Below, piece by piece: positions 48,101 to 55,113 of a stretch of DNA of 64,000 bases. A program made the translations under genes and the position numbers. Each line of letters starts with the position of its first letter. Within the stretch, counting starts at the first letter, position 1. The DNA comes from Dactylosporangium fulvum (GTDB taxonomy: Bacteria; Actinomycetota; Actinomycetes; Mycobacteriales; Micromonosporaceae): contig NZ_CP073720.1 of NCBI RefSeq assembly GCF_025137375.1, positions 6,162,501 through 6,226,500 on the forward strand. The letters are read 5' to 3'. Below the pieces are notes generated by a model. It was not told where the DNA came from. It made no database searches and saw only the letters and a list, made by a program, of their open reading frames with translations.

Positions 48101-49694
48101 GCAGGCCGTTCCCGCGCTGCCCCGCACGACCAACCAGAAAGTGGACCGCAAGGCGCTGCTCGGCGCGGTCGAGGCACCGGCCGGCGAGCCGCCGCGCACC
48201 GCCACCGAACGGCGGGTCGCGGCGGCGTTCGACGGCCTCCTCGCCGCGGAGGGCGGCACCGGTGGGCCGTGCGGGCGCGACGACGACTTCTTCGCACGCG
48301 GCGGCCACTCCCTGCTGGCGACCCGGCTCGCGGCCCGGCTGCGGGTGCCGCTGCGGGCGGTGTTCGAGCTGCGCACGGTGGCGGCGGTCGCATCCTATGT
48401 GGACGGCCAGGCGCCGGTCGTGGCGGAGGACGCCGGGCCGCTCGCGGACGGAACCGGCCGGGTGACCCCGGCGCAGGCGTTCATGGTGCGTCACCAGGCC
48501 GCCGATCCGCAGACCGCGGCGTACCACATCGGCTTCACCGCGTGGCTGCACGGCGACCTCGACGAGATCGCGCTGGTACGCGCGCTCGACGCGGTGGTGG
48601 CCCGCCATCCGGCGCTGCGGACCCGCTTCCCCGTCGCCGGCGGCGGGCCGGCCGCGGTCGTGGAGCCGGTGCTGCTGCCCACGCTGGTGCGGCACCGCAC
48701 CGGGGCCGCCGAGGCCGCCGAGGCACTCGCCACGGCGGAGCTGCGCCGCCCGTTCGACCTCGCCCGCGGCCCGCTGCTGCGCGCGGTCCTGGTGCGGTGC
48801 GGCCCGGCCGGGCACCTGTTCGGCTTCATCGTCCACCACGCCGTCGCCGACGGCTGGTCGCTCAGCGTCATCCAGCGCGACCTCGCGGCGCACTACACCG
48901 CGCTCACCGGCGGGCCGGCGGCCGAGCTGCCCGCGGTCGCCGGTTTCACCCCGAGCCCACCGGACCCCGCCGACCTGGCGTTCTGGGCGGATCTGCTCGA
49001 CGGTGTCCCGCTGGACGTCGGCGTCGCCGCCGACCGGCCGCGACCGGCGGGCTGGTCCCTCGCCGGCGCCACGCACCACTTCGACCTGCCGCCGGGCGTC
49101 GCGGCCGCGGTCCGGTCCACCGCCGAGGCGGCCGGGGTCACCACCTTCATGGTGCTGTTCGCCGCCGTGCAGGTGTGGCTGTCCCGGCAGAGCGGCGCCG
49201 GACGCTTCCTCGTCGCCGTGCCGGTGGCGAACCGGCCGGGCACCGCCGAGGACGAGGTCGGGCCGTTCGCCAACGTCCTGCCGGTGCCCGCCGACCTCAC
49301 CGGCGGGCCGACCTTCCGCGAGCTGGTCGGCCGCGTCAGCGCCACGATGCTCGCGGTCTGGGAGCACCAGCGGACCCCGTTCGAGGTGCTCGCCGAGGCG
49401 TACGGCGCGGGCACCGAACCACCGCTGTGCCGGTTCATGTTCGCGATGCAGAACCTGCCGCCCGGCGTGGACGGCCTGCCCGGCCTGCGGGCGCGGCAGC
49501 TCCACCTGGACCGTGGGACCTGCCGCTACGACCTGCACCTGCGCTGCAGCGAGACGGCCGAGGGCATCTCCGGCTGGATCGAGTACAGCACCGCGCTGTT
49601 CGACGCCGGCACCGTGACCGCCCGGCTCGCCGGCCTGGTCGAGCTGCTCGACGCCGTGACGCGCCACCCGGACCGGCCTGTGGGAGGTGCCTGA
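42111..49694 (+). CDS. NRPS 2 (C-A-T-C-A-T-C)
   Basis: This 2,527-residue synthetase starts with a short helix (LSPDVRAVLEQRLARLTGG). C1 (HHIAFDGWS about residue 163) is followed by A1 (about 480-985), PCP1 (GGHSMLAVQ about 1020) and C2 (HHVVVDAWS about 1210). A2 (YTSGSTGTPKG about 1670), PCP2 (GGHSLLATR about 2063) and C3 (HHAVADGWS about 2243) follow. A1 is identical to A2 of NRPS 1 and must select the same substrate. A2 pocket residues read about D-A-R-S-L-A-Q-M-T, which I cannot assign. Like NRPS 1 it ends in an intact C domain with no A or TE, so release may be by attack of an external amine or hydroxyl. The ATG has AAGGGG five bases upstream. The MFS gene starts two bases after its stop. 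Confidence 0.93.
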   Translation: MTTGLSPDVRAVLEQRLARLTGGTRPQTIPRGRGPRAVSPAQQRMLFLEELHPGEPTYHVIFTLRIDGPLVTDALETALRGIEERHEILRTAYRRDGAGYQQVPGPVTLRLHRLDLPGATDADLDALAGEEYARPFDLAAGPVWRAVLACTAPERHHLVLTLHHIAFDGWSVDVFARELATGYAAALGTADRPAPPPPVQYADFAAWQRRRLDDGGYDDQLAYWARQLADAPERLELPSSGPRPAGGGGGRARARAGADLTAAVRALARERAATPFMVLLSALYALLHRYSGQRDILVGTPVANRMLPEVEPLIGLFVNTVVVRAGVERSLPFAELLGRVREATTAAHAHQDVPFEQVIGTLPVHRDLDTTPLFQVLFDWNSSAARTGTGIRLGDARMTLVERFRPGTAKFDVTLAVSEHADTLELELEYRRDLWDDADAQRVLDHFLTLLAAATGDPALPVARLPLLGRAELALVTEAWQGPVREYPGPADLTAAITARADSDDVALVHGGHRVTYRELAGRVDRLAGHLRAAGATPDRPVGVLLHRGIDLVVAIVAVVRAGAPYLPLDPDHPAERTAMVLDDAAAALVVTTADLAGILQARPTATILVDEHADAIAAHPAPCPPSGVLPDHLAYVFYTSGSTGRPKGVMISHRAAHNQIHWQIDRFGLNPTATVLFKTNVTFDDSVVEIFATLTAGARLVIADPGGHRDPTYLRTLLATENVTYVRFVPTMLAALLAHGGNTPLPALRVIKSAGEALTPELRAQCLTLLGADLYNAYGPTETAVNVTVDRCRLDGDPRVPIGTPTTNVRAYILDTSLRLQPVGVPGELCIGGIQLARGYLGRPDLTADRFTPDPYGPPGSRLYRTGDLARWRTDGRIDFLGRLDRQIKLRGHRIELGEIEATLTQRARHAAVTTTNDRLIAYITPTDNPTDPQELRTWLRTRLPEYMVPSVIVTLPAMPQLSSGKIDYKRLPAPPDDTPVHAAYEAPRTPTEELLAGLWGEVLGVGRVGRDDDFFALGGHSMLAVQLLSRVRTALTVDAPLRWAFDAPTPAGFAALLDDAVAAPPLPPVAAAAGPVPELSAAETGLWLVDQLTPGDPAYVVPVVSRLRGPLDAEALVTALRALPDRHEALRTTFEAVDGVPHRVVASRLDLAVPRHDLRALPVAECAETLDRFVRQVTDAPFDLARPPLARAALVTVADDEHVLALAFHHVVVDAWSLGVLHDDLVTAYDAAVTGRPQPAVPARHTAADYARWQRGLERGDRFDLELAHWRDRLAGLPPGPDLPADRPRGARPDPAGSAHRFTVPAPVAAAVRELAAAEGCTPFMVLLAGYVTLLHRWTGSDDVVLAMPVADRARPELERVVGLLLNTVLLRVRVTGAVPFRELLHAVRAAVLDAYEHRQLPFARLVDALRLDAAALTRYTVTIDQPPATAMMSGGVTLSPEPFVPSSAKAELNVSFEDGPAGLGGTMVFRTARFDPARIARTAGHLVTLLGNAVAAPDTPVHRLDLLGAAERRELTGTGGPAAGTPDCLHTLVARQAGRSPDAVALTAVDGSCTYRQLDAHAGRVARLLHARGAGPGDVVGIALGRGVAQVAAVLGVLRTGAAYVALDLRHPPARHRAVLADSGARWVVAGSGADFPVEVVPVDGDAPDAVPELVVPPDGVAYLAYTSGSTGTPKGVVTRHRAAAAYLTDYLLPTHRIGPDDTVLQLPALAFDASVRDLIGPLTAGARVVLLADHRATDPAAILDAIDREGVTCLLSVVPTVLRALLAEARERPGAGARLRLVLTAGEVLDLHDAVRATETFAGRPVVVNQYGPTEATMTTTWHRVDAGPGDTGAAPIGRAAPGARVWIVDRSGDLAATGVPGEVWIGGDRLALGYHGRPGLTAERFVPDPFSATPGARAYRTGDTAYRDADGMLHFVGRDDDQVKIRGNRVEPAEVESVLRGLPGVTEAAVVVTGGPAAPRLAAFVAPDTADVPALRTRLGELLPEYLVPAVLQAVPALPRTTNQKVDRKALLGAVEAPAGEPPRTATERRVAAAFDGLLAAEGGTGGPCGRDDDFFARGGHSLLATRLAARLRVPLRAVFELRTVAAVASYVDGQAPVVAEDAGPLADGTGRVTPAQAFMVRHQAADPQTAAYHIGFTAWLHGDLDEIALVRALDAVVARHPALRTRFPVAGGGPAAVVEPVLLPTLVRHRTGAAEAAEALATAELRRPFDLARGPLLRAVLVRCGPAGHLFGFIVHHAVADGWSLSVIQRDLAAHYTALTGGPAAELPAVAGFTPSPPDPADLAFWADLLDGVPLDVGVAADRPRPAGWSLAGATHHFDLPPGVAAAVRSTAEAAGVTTFMVLFAAVQVWLSRQSGAGRFLVAVPVANRPGTAEDEVGPFANVLPVPADLTGGPTFRELVGRVSATMLAVWEHQRTPFEVLAEAYGAGTEPPLCRFMFAMQNLPPGVDGLPGLRARQLHLDRGTCRYDLHLRCSETAEGISGWIEYSTALFDAGTVTARLAGLVELLDAVTRHPDRPVGGA
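43539..45059. repeat. Inverted repeat arm 2 (A1 cassette of NRPS 2)
   Basis: This is the partner of 35700-37220 in opposite orientation (coordinate x pairs with 80759 minus x). The encoded A domain, and the antisense frames too, are identical, showing identity at nucleotide level including third positions. This points to recent copying or ongoing gene conversion. Confidence 0.92.
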
Positions 49695-49695
49695 C

Positions 49696-51063
49696 ATGCG
49701 GGTGTTCCACGTGCTGTGGGCCGGTCAGGCGGTGTCGCTGATCGGCTCGTCGGTGACCTCGTTCGGCGTCGGGATCTGGGTGTACGCGCAGACCGGCTCG
49801 CCGACGGCGTTCACGCTGCTCATCCTCGCCGCGACCCTGCCCGGGATCGTGCTGCTGCCGATCGCCGGCGCGCTGGTCGACCGCTGGGACCGCCGCCGGG
49901 CGATGCTGCTCAGCGACGCGGGCACGGCGACCGTCACGCTGCTCGCCCTCGTCCTGCTCACGACCGGTGCCTTCGCGATCTGGCAGCTGTACGTGCTGGC
50001 GGTCTTCCTGTCGGTCTTCAAGGCGGTGCAGTGGCCGGCGTTCTCCGCCCTGGTGGCCGAGATCGTCCCGCGGGAGCACCTCGGCAGGGCCAACGGGCGC
50101 GTCGGGCTCGCCGAGGCGCTCGGTGAGGTGCTCGGCGCGCTGATCGCCGGCAGCCTCTACACCGTGCTGGACCTGCGCGGGCTGCTGCTCGTCGACGTGG
50201 TCACCTTCACCGCCGCGCTCGGCACGATGCTGTGGTCCCTGCGCCGCATGCCGCCCGCGGCGGGTGCGCCGGAGACCGGGACGGGGCAGGCGCCGCTGAG
50301 CGGCGAGCTGGGCGCCGGCTGGCGCTACATCCGCGCCCGGCCGGGCCTGTCCGGCCTGCTGACCTTCTTCGCGGTGCACAACTTCGGCATGCAGCTGGTG
50401 ATCGTCCTGGTGCCGCCGCTGGTGCTGACCCTGTCCGGCCCCACCGCCTACGGCGTGGTCGAGGCCGTCGGCTGGGCCGGGATGGTCATCGGCGGCGGGA
50501 TCGTCAGCCTGACCCGGGAGCCCCGCCGCCGGGTGCGCGCCATCCTGACCGTCGGCGCCGTCCAGGCCGTGCTCGTCGCCGCGATGGGCGTTACGCACGC
50601 GGTGTGGGCCGCCGCCGCCGGCATGTTCGGCATCCTCGCCGGCTACGCGGTGACCAACGCGGTGACCGCCACCCTGTGGCAGCTCAAGACGCCGCTGGAG
50701 GTGCAGGGCCGGGTGTTCGCCGTCCGGCGGATGCTCGCCTGGTCGGCGCAGCCCCTCGCGTACGGCGTCGCCGGTCCGTTCGCGCAGTACGCCGCGGCGC
50801 CCCTGGTCGACCCCGGCGGGCCGCTCGCCGGCTCGCTCGGGCGGCTCACCGGACCCGGCACCGCCGGCGGGATCGCCCTGGTCTTCCTCGCGGCCGCGCC
50901 GCTGCTGCTCGGCATCGTCGTCGCCAGCGCGCTGCGGCCCCGTTTGCGGCTGCTCGAGGCGGAACTGCCCGACGTGCCGAAGGCCGGTGCCGGGCCCGCC
51001 CCCGCGGACGCCGCCGACGCCCCCGTCCAGCCCGTCGCCTCGGCGCAGCCGAGCGCTGTGTGA
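49696..51063 (+). CDS. MFS exporter
   Basis: This 455-residue major facilitator protein has about twelve hydrophobic helices. It has the loop 2-3 motif GALVDRWDRRRAML near residue 60, AEIVPREHLGRANGR near 125, and a hydrophilic C-terminal tail after helix 12. It resembles the EntS/multidrug branch (MFS_3), which exports siderophores and antibiotics. The ATG at 49696 has GGAGG eight bases upstream, while the in-frame GTG at 49687 directly abuts that site and is unlikely. It lies two bases after the NRPS 2 stop, so it is co-transcribed and probably exports the product or gives self-resistance. Confidence 0.88.
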   Translation: MRVFHVLWAGQAVSLIGSSVTSFGVGIWVYAQTGSPTAFTLLILAATLPGIVLLPIAGALVDRWDRRRAMLLSDAGTATVTLLALVLLTTGAFAIWQLYVLAVFLSVFKAVQWPAFSALVAEIVPREHLGRANGRVGLAEALGEVLGALIAGSLYTVLDLRGLLLVDVVTFTAALGTMLWSLRRMPPAAGAPETGTGQAPLSGELGAGWRYIRARPGLSGLLTFFAVHNFGMQLVIVLVPPLVLTLSGPTAYGVVEAVGWAGMVIGGGIVSLTREPRRRVRAILTVGAVQAVLVAAMGVTHAVWAAAAGMFGILAGYAVTNAVTATLWQLKTPLEVQGRVFAVRRMLAWSAQPLAYGVAGPFAQYAAAPLVDPGGPLAGSLGRLTGPGTAGGIALVFLAAAPLLLGIVVASALRPRLRLLEAELPDVPKAGAGPAPADAADAPVQPVASAQPSAV

Positions 51064-51097
51064 GATCCGCGATGACCGCGCCGCCGCACCGGAGTCC

Positions 51098-51115
51098 GGG
51101 GAAACACCCAGACTT
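51098..51115 (+). promoter_or_regulatory. PAS-LuxR-like operator before the sugar operon
   Basis: GGGGAAACACCCAGACTT lies 137 bases before the SDR start at 51249. The 16-mer CCGGGGAAACACCCAG (51096-51111) matches the PimM consensus at 13 of 16 positions and shares the ACTT tail with the sites at 12727 and 54900. Confidence 0.45.
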
Positions 51116-51248
51116 CCGGTGGGCCCGGCGCCGTGGCGCCCGCGCTGGCGCACCATGGCTCAACAGCGGGGACCGGCAGCGCGTCCGTCGCCGGGCCGGC
51201 CAGGGTACCGGCCGCGCCGGACGCCGCGGAACGATCCAGGAGGCCGCC

Positions 51249-52298
51249 GTGGACACCACCGGACCGGCGCCCGGCGCGCGGCACGCGGTGCTGCTCGGGG
51301 CGGCAGGGTTCGTCGGGCGCAACGTCTGCCGTGCGCTGCTGGACGCCGGGTGGCGGGTCACCGCCGTGGTGCGCGGCGACGCCTCCCCCGAGCCGGGATG
51401 CGCGACCGTGCGGCTCGACGCCGCACGGGTCCCGTCCGCCGCGCTCACCGCCGTGCTGGACCGCGCGCCCGACCTCGTCGTCAACGCGGCCGGAGCGCTG
51501 TGGGGCGCAGACGACACGCAGCTGGTCGAGGGCAACGTGGTGCTGGTCGAGCGGCTCGTCGCCGCGGTCGCCGCGCTGCCCCGCCGGGTGCGGCTGGTCC
51601 ACATCGGCTCCGCCTACGAGTACGGCGACCAGCCACCCGGGCCGCCGCTGACCGAGGACCTGCCCGAGCGCCCGGTCAGCCGGTACGCGCAGACCAAGCT
51701 CGCCGGCACGAGGATCGTCACCGGCGCCGTGGCCGCCGGCCGCGTCGACGCCGTGGTCGTGCGCATCTCGACCGCGGTGGGCCCGTGGGCGCCGCCGCAG
51801 AGCCTGCTCGGCGGTCTCGCGCGGCAGTTCGCCGGCGGTGCCGCGACGGTCGAACTGCCGCCGCTGTCCGGCGAGCGTGACTTCGTCGACGTGCGGGACG
51901 TCAGCGCCGCCGTCCTGTGCGCGGCGGCGGCGCCGGCGGTGCCGGCCGTCGTCAACGTCGGCGGCGACCGGCTGGTCCCGGTGGCCGACGTCGTCGACCT
52001 GCTCGTCCGGTGCGCCGGCGGCGACCGGGTGGTGCGGCGCGCCGCGGCCGGGCGGCGCCGCGACGGCCGTGACGCCGGTGTCGCGGCCCGGCCGCTGGAC
52101 GTGCGTCTCGCCCGGCGGGAGCTGGCCTGGCGGCCGGTCCGCCCGATCGGCGACGCGGTCGACGCGCTGTGGCGGCACGCACGGCTCACCGGCGGCGGCA
52201 CGGACCCGGACCGTGAAGGGGCGAAGCCGGCCGGCTTCCGCGGAGGGACCGCACCCATCCCGAGCTTCGCAGCGAATGGAGACACTGCACATGGTTGA
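51249..52298 (+). CDS. NAD-dependent epimerase/dehydratase (extended SDR), probable deoxysugar ketoreductase
   Basis: This 349-residue extended short-chain dehydrogenase has the Rossmann motif VLLGAAGFVGRNVC at the N-terminus, HIGSAYEYGD (catalytic Ser), YAQTK (Tyr-x3-Lys) about residue 155 and DFVDVRDVSAAVL about 220. The GTG start has AGGAGG five bases upstream. It overlaps the 3-dehydratase gene by eight bases, so it should act on the same nucleotide sugar, most simply as a 4-ketoreductase or epimerase. The C-terminal 40 residues are low-complexity. Exact position in the sugar pathway is inference. Confidence 0.8.
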   Translation: MDTTGPAPGARHAVLLGAAGFVGRNVCRALLDAGWRVTAVVRGDASPEPGCATVRLDAARVPSAALTAVLDRAPDLVVNAAGALWGADDTQLVEGNVVLVERLVAAVAALPRRVRLVHIGSAYEYGDQPPGPPLTEDLPERPVSRYAQTKLAGTRIVTGAVAAGRVDAVVVRISTAVGPWAPPQSLLGGLARQFAGGAATVELPPLSGERDFVDVRDVSAAVLCAAAAPAVPAVVNVGGDRLVPVADVVDLLVRCAGGDRVVRRAAAGRRRDGRDAGVAARPLDVRLARRELAWRPVRPIGDAVDALWRHARLTGGGTDPDREGAKPAGFRGGTAPIPSFAANGDTAHG

Positions 52299-53601
52299 CG
52301 AGGTCAAGCAGCTCATCCTGGAGCAGACCCGCAAGCTCCACCGCGACCGGGCGGCGGCGGAGCAGGGATTCGTGCCCGGCGTCACGCCGATCCTGCCCTC
52401 CGGCGCGGTCCTCGACGAGGACGACCGCGCCGCCCTGGTGGAGCAGTCGCTGGACATGCGGATCGCGTCGGGCGCGACCGCGCTGCGGTTCGAGCGGCTG
52501 TTCGCCAAGGCGATCGGCGTGCGCAAGGCGCACCTGACGAACTCCGGGTCGTCGGCCAACCTGCTGGCGGTCGCGTCGCTGACCGCGCCCGAGCTCGGCG
52601 AGCGGCGGCTGCGGCCGGGCGACGAGGTCGTCACCGTCGCCGCGAGCTTCCCGACGACCGTCAACCCGCTGCTGCAGCACGGCCTCGTGCCGGTCTTCGT
52701 CGACGTGGACCTCGGGACGTACAACACCACCGTGGAGCGCGTCGAGGCGGCCCTGAGCCCGAGGACCCGCGCGGTCATGATGGCGCACACGATGGGCAAT
52801 CCGTTCCCGGTGGCGGAGATCCAGCAGCTGTGCAAGGAGCGCGGGCTGTTTCTCGTGGAGGACAACTGCGACGCGGTGCTCTCCACCTACCAGGGCCGGG
52901 TCACCGGCACGTTCGGGGACTACTCGACCGTCAGCTTCTATCCGGCGCACCACCTGACGATGGGCGAGGGCGGCTGCATCCTCACCGACAGCCTGGAGCT
53001 GGCGCGCATCACCGAGTCGATGCGGGACTGGGGCCGGGACTGCTGGTGCGAGCCGGGGCAGGACAACAAGTGCCTGAAGCGCTTCGAGTATCAGATGGGT
53101 GACCTGCCGTACGGCTACGACCACAAGTACATCTTCTCGCACGTCGGCTACAACCTGAAGACGACCGACATCCAGGCGGCGCTCGGGCTGAGCCAGCTGA
53201 CGAAGCTCGCCGACTTCGTCGCCGCGCGCCGGCGCAACTGGCAACGCCTGCGCGACGGACTCGACGGGGTGCCGGGCCTGCTGCTGCCGGAGCCGACCCC
53301 GGGCAGCGACCCGAGCTGGTTCGGTTTTGTCATCACGCTGACCGACAAGGCCGGCTTCGAGCGGCGCGAGCTCGTCGACTTCCTCCAGTCCCGCAGGATC
53401 GGCACCCGGCTGCTGTTCGCCGGCAACCTGACCCGCCAGCCCGCCTACAAGGGCGAGCGGTACCGCGTGAGCGGCACCCTGGAGAACAGCGACGTCATCA
53501 CCGAGCGGACCTTCTGGATCGGGGTCTTCCCCGGCGTCACCACGGAGATGGTCGACTACATGATCGGCTCGATCCGCGAGTTCGCCGACCGGCGGCGCTG
53601 A
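52291..53601 (+). CDS. NDP-4-keto-6-deoxyhexose 3-dehydratase (E1/SpnQ-type)
   Basis: This 436-residue DegT/DnrJ/EryC1-fold enzyme uses PMP and a [2Fe-2S] cluster to remove the sugar 3-hydroxyl. The diagnostic SFYPAHHLTMGEGG has His where aminotransferases of the fold carry the PLP Lys, as in E1, SpnQ and ColD. Cluster-type cysteines are in RDCWCEPGQDNKC (about residues 250-262). DNCDAVLSTYQGR and NSGSSANLLA complete the fold. It needs an electron donor, and the ferredoxin at 9976 is a candidate. No NDP-glucose synthase, 4,6-dehydratase or 2,3-dehydratase is in the window, so the upstream sugar steps must be encoded elsewhere. It implies a 3,6-dideoxy or 2,3,6-trideoxy sugar on the product. 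Confidence 0.9.
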   Translation: MVDEVKQLILEQTRKLHRDRAAAEQGFVPGVTPILPSGAVLDEDDRAALVEQSLDMRIASGATALRFERLFAKAIGVRKAHLTNSGSSANLLAVASLTAPELGERRLRPGDEVVTVAASFPTTVNPLLQHGLVPVFVDVDLGTYNTTVERVEAALSPRTRAVMMAHTMGNPFPVAEIQQLCKERGLFLVEDNCDAVLSTYQGRVTGTFGDYSTVSFYPAHHLTMGEGGCILTDSLELARITESMRDWGRDCWCEPGQDNKCLKRFEYQMGDLPYGYDHKYIFSHVGYNLKTTDIQAALGLSQLTKLADFVAARRRNWQRLRDGLDGVPGLLLPEPTPGSDPSWFGFVITLTDKAGFERRELVDFLQSRRIGTRLLFAGNLTRQPAYKGERYRVSGTLENSDVITERTFWIGVFPGVTTEMVDYMIGSIREFADRRR

Positions 53602-53602
53602 C

Positions 53603-54820
53603 TCAGTCGGCCGCCAGCTTCTCCAGCCGCGCGAGCGCGTCGACCGGTGCCGGGCGGTCCGCTGCGGCGCGTCGCAGCTCGGCGGCCGCCCGGCGGTGGG
53701 ACGGGTCGGTGACCAGCGCGGCCACCGCGTCGCGGATCGTCTCCACCGTCACCGTGTGGCCGGGCAGGTGCCGCCCGGCGCCCGCGTCGGCGATGCGCTG
53801 CGCCAGCCGGGCCTGCTCGCTGGCGAACGTGAGCGCCAGTTGCGGCGTGCCGCTCACCATGGCCGTCATCGCGCTGCCGGCGCCGCCGTGGTGCACGACG
53901 GCGTCGCAGTCGGCGAGCAGCGGGTGGAGCGGGCAGTGCTCCAGGACCCGCACGCCCGGCGGCACCTCGCCGAGGGCGGCGACGTCCGACCGGGTCGCGG
54001 TGAGCACCGTCTCCACGTCGAGCCCGGCGAGTGCCGCCAGGATCCGGGGCAGTGCGTACGAGCTGGGACCGGACATGCTGCGCAGCGCGGTGGACCAGGT
54101 CACGCAGACCCGGGGCCGGCCGCTCGCCGGCAGGCCGTCCGGGGGCGTGCCGGGGCCGTTGTAGGGCACGTACCGGACCGGGATCCGCTCCGCGCGCACC
54201 GGGGGCGCCACGGGCCCCGGGCAGGGGTCGAGGACGTGGCGGACCAGGTCGGGGCCGAACGGGCCGAACCCGTGCCGCTCGAACGAGCCGCCAGGGTCGT
54301 CGGGCAGGATCCGCACCGGCGCCGGCTCGTGCGTGCCGACCGGGCCCCACAGCGCGAGGACCGCCGGCACCCCGAGGACCATCGCGGCGAGCAGCCCCTC
54401 GGTGCTGACCGGGTCGTGCACCACCAGGTCGGGGCGCCAGTCGCGGGCGTAGGCGACGGCGTCGTCGTGGCTGCGGGCCGACTCGGCCGCGAACCGGGCG
54501 CCGTCCGTGCGGGCGTACTCCGCCACGTCGAAGTCGTCCAGTGTGGACATCGCCGCGCCGGTGAGCGGGTGCAGCGGCAGCCAGGGGTACGGCCAGTCGC
54601 CGGCGAGCGCCTCACGGACGTACGACAGTCGATTGTGGACAGCGACCTCCATGCCGCCGAGCACCGGCACCGGCGGCAGGCCCGCCCCGCCGACCGCCGC
54701 GACCTGCGACGGCGCGCACAGCACCCGCAGGTCGTGACCGGCCGCCCGCACCGCCCAGCCGAGCGGCACCATGGCGGCGTAGTGGGTCGGCCATGAGGAG
54801 ACGGTGAACAGGACGCGCAT
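53603..54820 (-). CDS. GT1-family glycosyltransferase A
   Basis: This 405-residue GT-B enzyme resembles antibiotic glycosyltransferases. The N-terminus is MRVLFTVSSWPTHYAAMVPL, with PVRYVPYNGPG near residue 220 and the nucleotide-sugar-binding CDAVVHHGGAGSAMTAMVSG near 310. Its catalytic His is probably the one in the THYAAM segment (about residue 13). The ATG at 54820 has GGAGG four bases upstream. The gene converges on the 3-dehydratase with one base between stops. With two further glycosyltransferases at 58136 and 61279, the product probably carries two or three sugars. Acceptor is unknown. Confidence 0.88.
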   Translation of the reverse strand: MRVLFTVSSWPTHYAAMVPLGWAVRAAGHDLRVLCAPSQVAAVGGAGLPPVPVLGGMEVAVHNRLSYVREALAGDWPYPWLPLHPLTGAAMSTLDDFDVAEYARTDGARFAAESARSHDDAVAYARDWRPDLVVHDPVSTEGLLAAMVLGVPAVLALWGPVGTHEPAPVRILPDDPGGSFERHGFGPFGPDLVRHVLDPCPGPVAPPVRAERIPVRYVPYNGPGTPPDGLPASGRPRVCVTWSTALRSMSGPSSYALPRILAALAGLDVETVLTATRSDVAALGEVPPGVRVLEHCPLHPLLADCDAVVHHGGAGSAMTAMVSGTPQLALTFASEQARLAQRIADAGAGRHLPGHTVTVETIRDAVAALVTDPSHRRAAAELRRAAADRPAPVDALARLEKLAAD

Positions 54821-54897
54821 CGGACCTCCAGCGATCGGGCACAGCGCCCCAAGGATGCCGCCGACCGGCGCGATCGGTCCGCGCGGGGCACCAAGAA

Positions 54898-54917
54898 CCG
54901 GGGGAACACCCAGACTT
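54898..54917 (+). promoter_or_regulatory. PAS-LuxR-like operator between glycosyltransferase A and mqnA
   Basis: GGGGGAACACCCAGACTTGA is identical to the 51098 site in AACACCCAGACTT and shares ACTTGA with the 12727 site. It lies in a 293-base divergent region, 80 bases from the glycosyltransferase start and about 200 from mqnA. Confidence 0.45.
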
Positions 54918-55113
54918 GAGGTGCATCGGCGCCCACACGGTGGTCGCGCACCGCGGGGGTCGGGAATAGTGACCCGCGAAGGCGGTGGGTCACGGCGTCG
55001 GCCGGTGCGGCAGCGGTCCGCGGAACCGGCAGTCCCGGCCGCACCGGGCCGCGGAGACCGGCGGCGTTGCCAGGCGTGGCTGGCGGCGACCCGGTCCGAC
55101 CTGGGGAGTGGAC

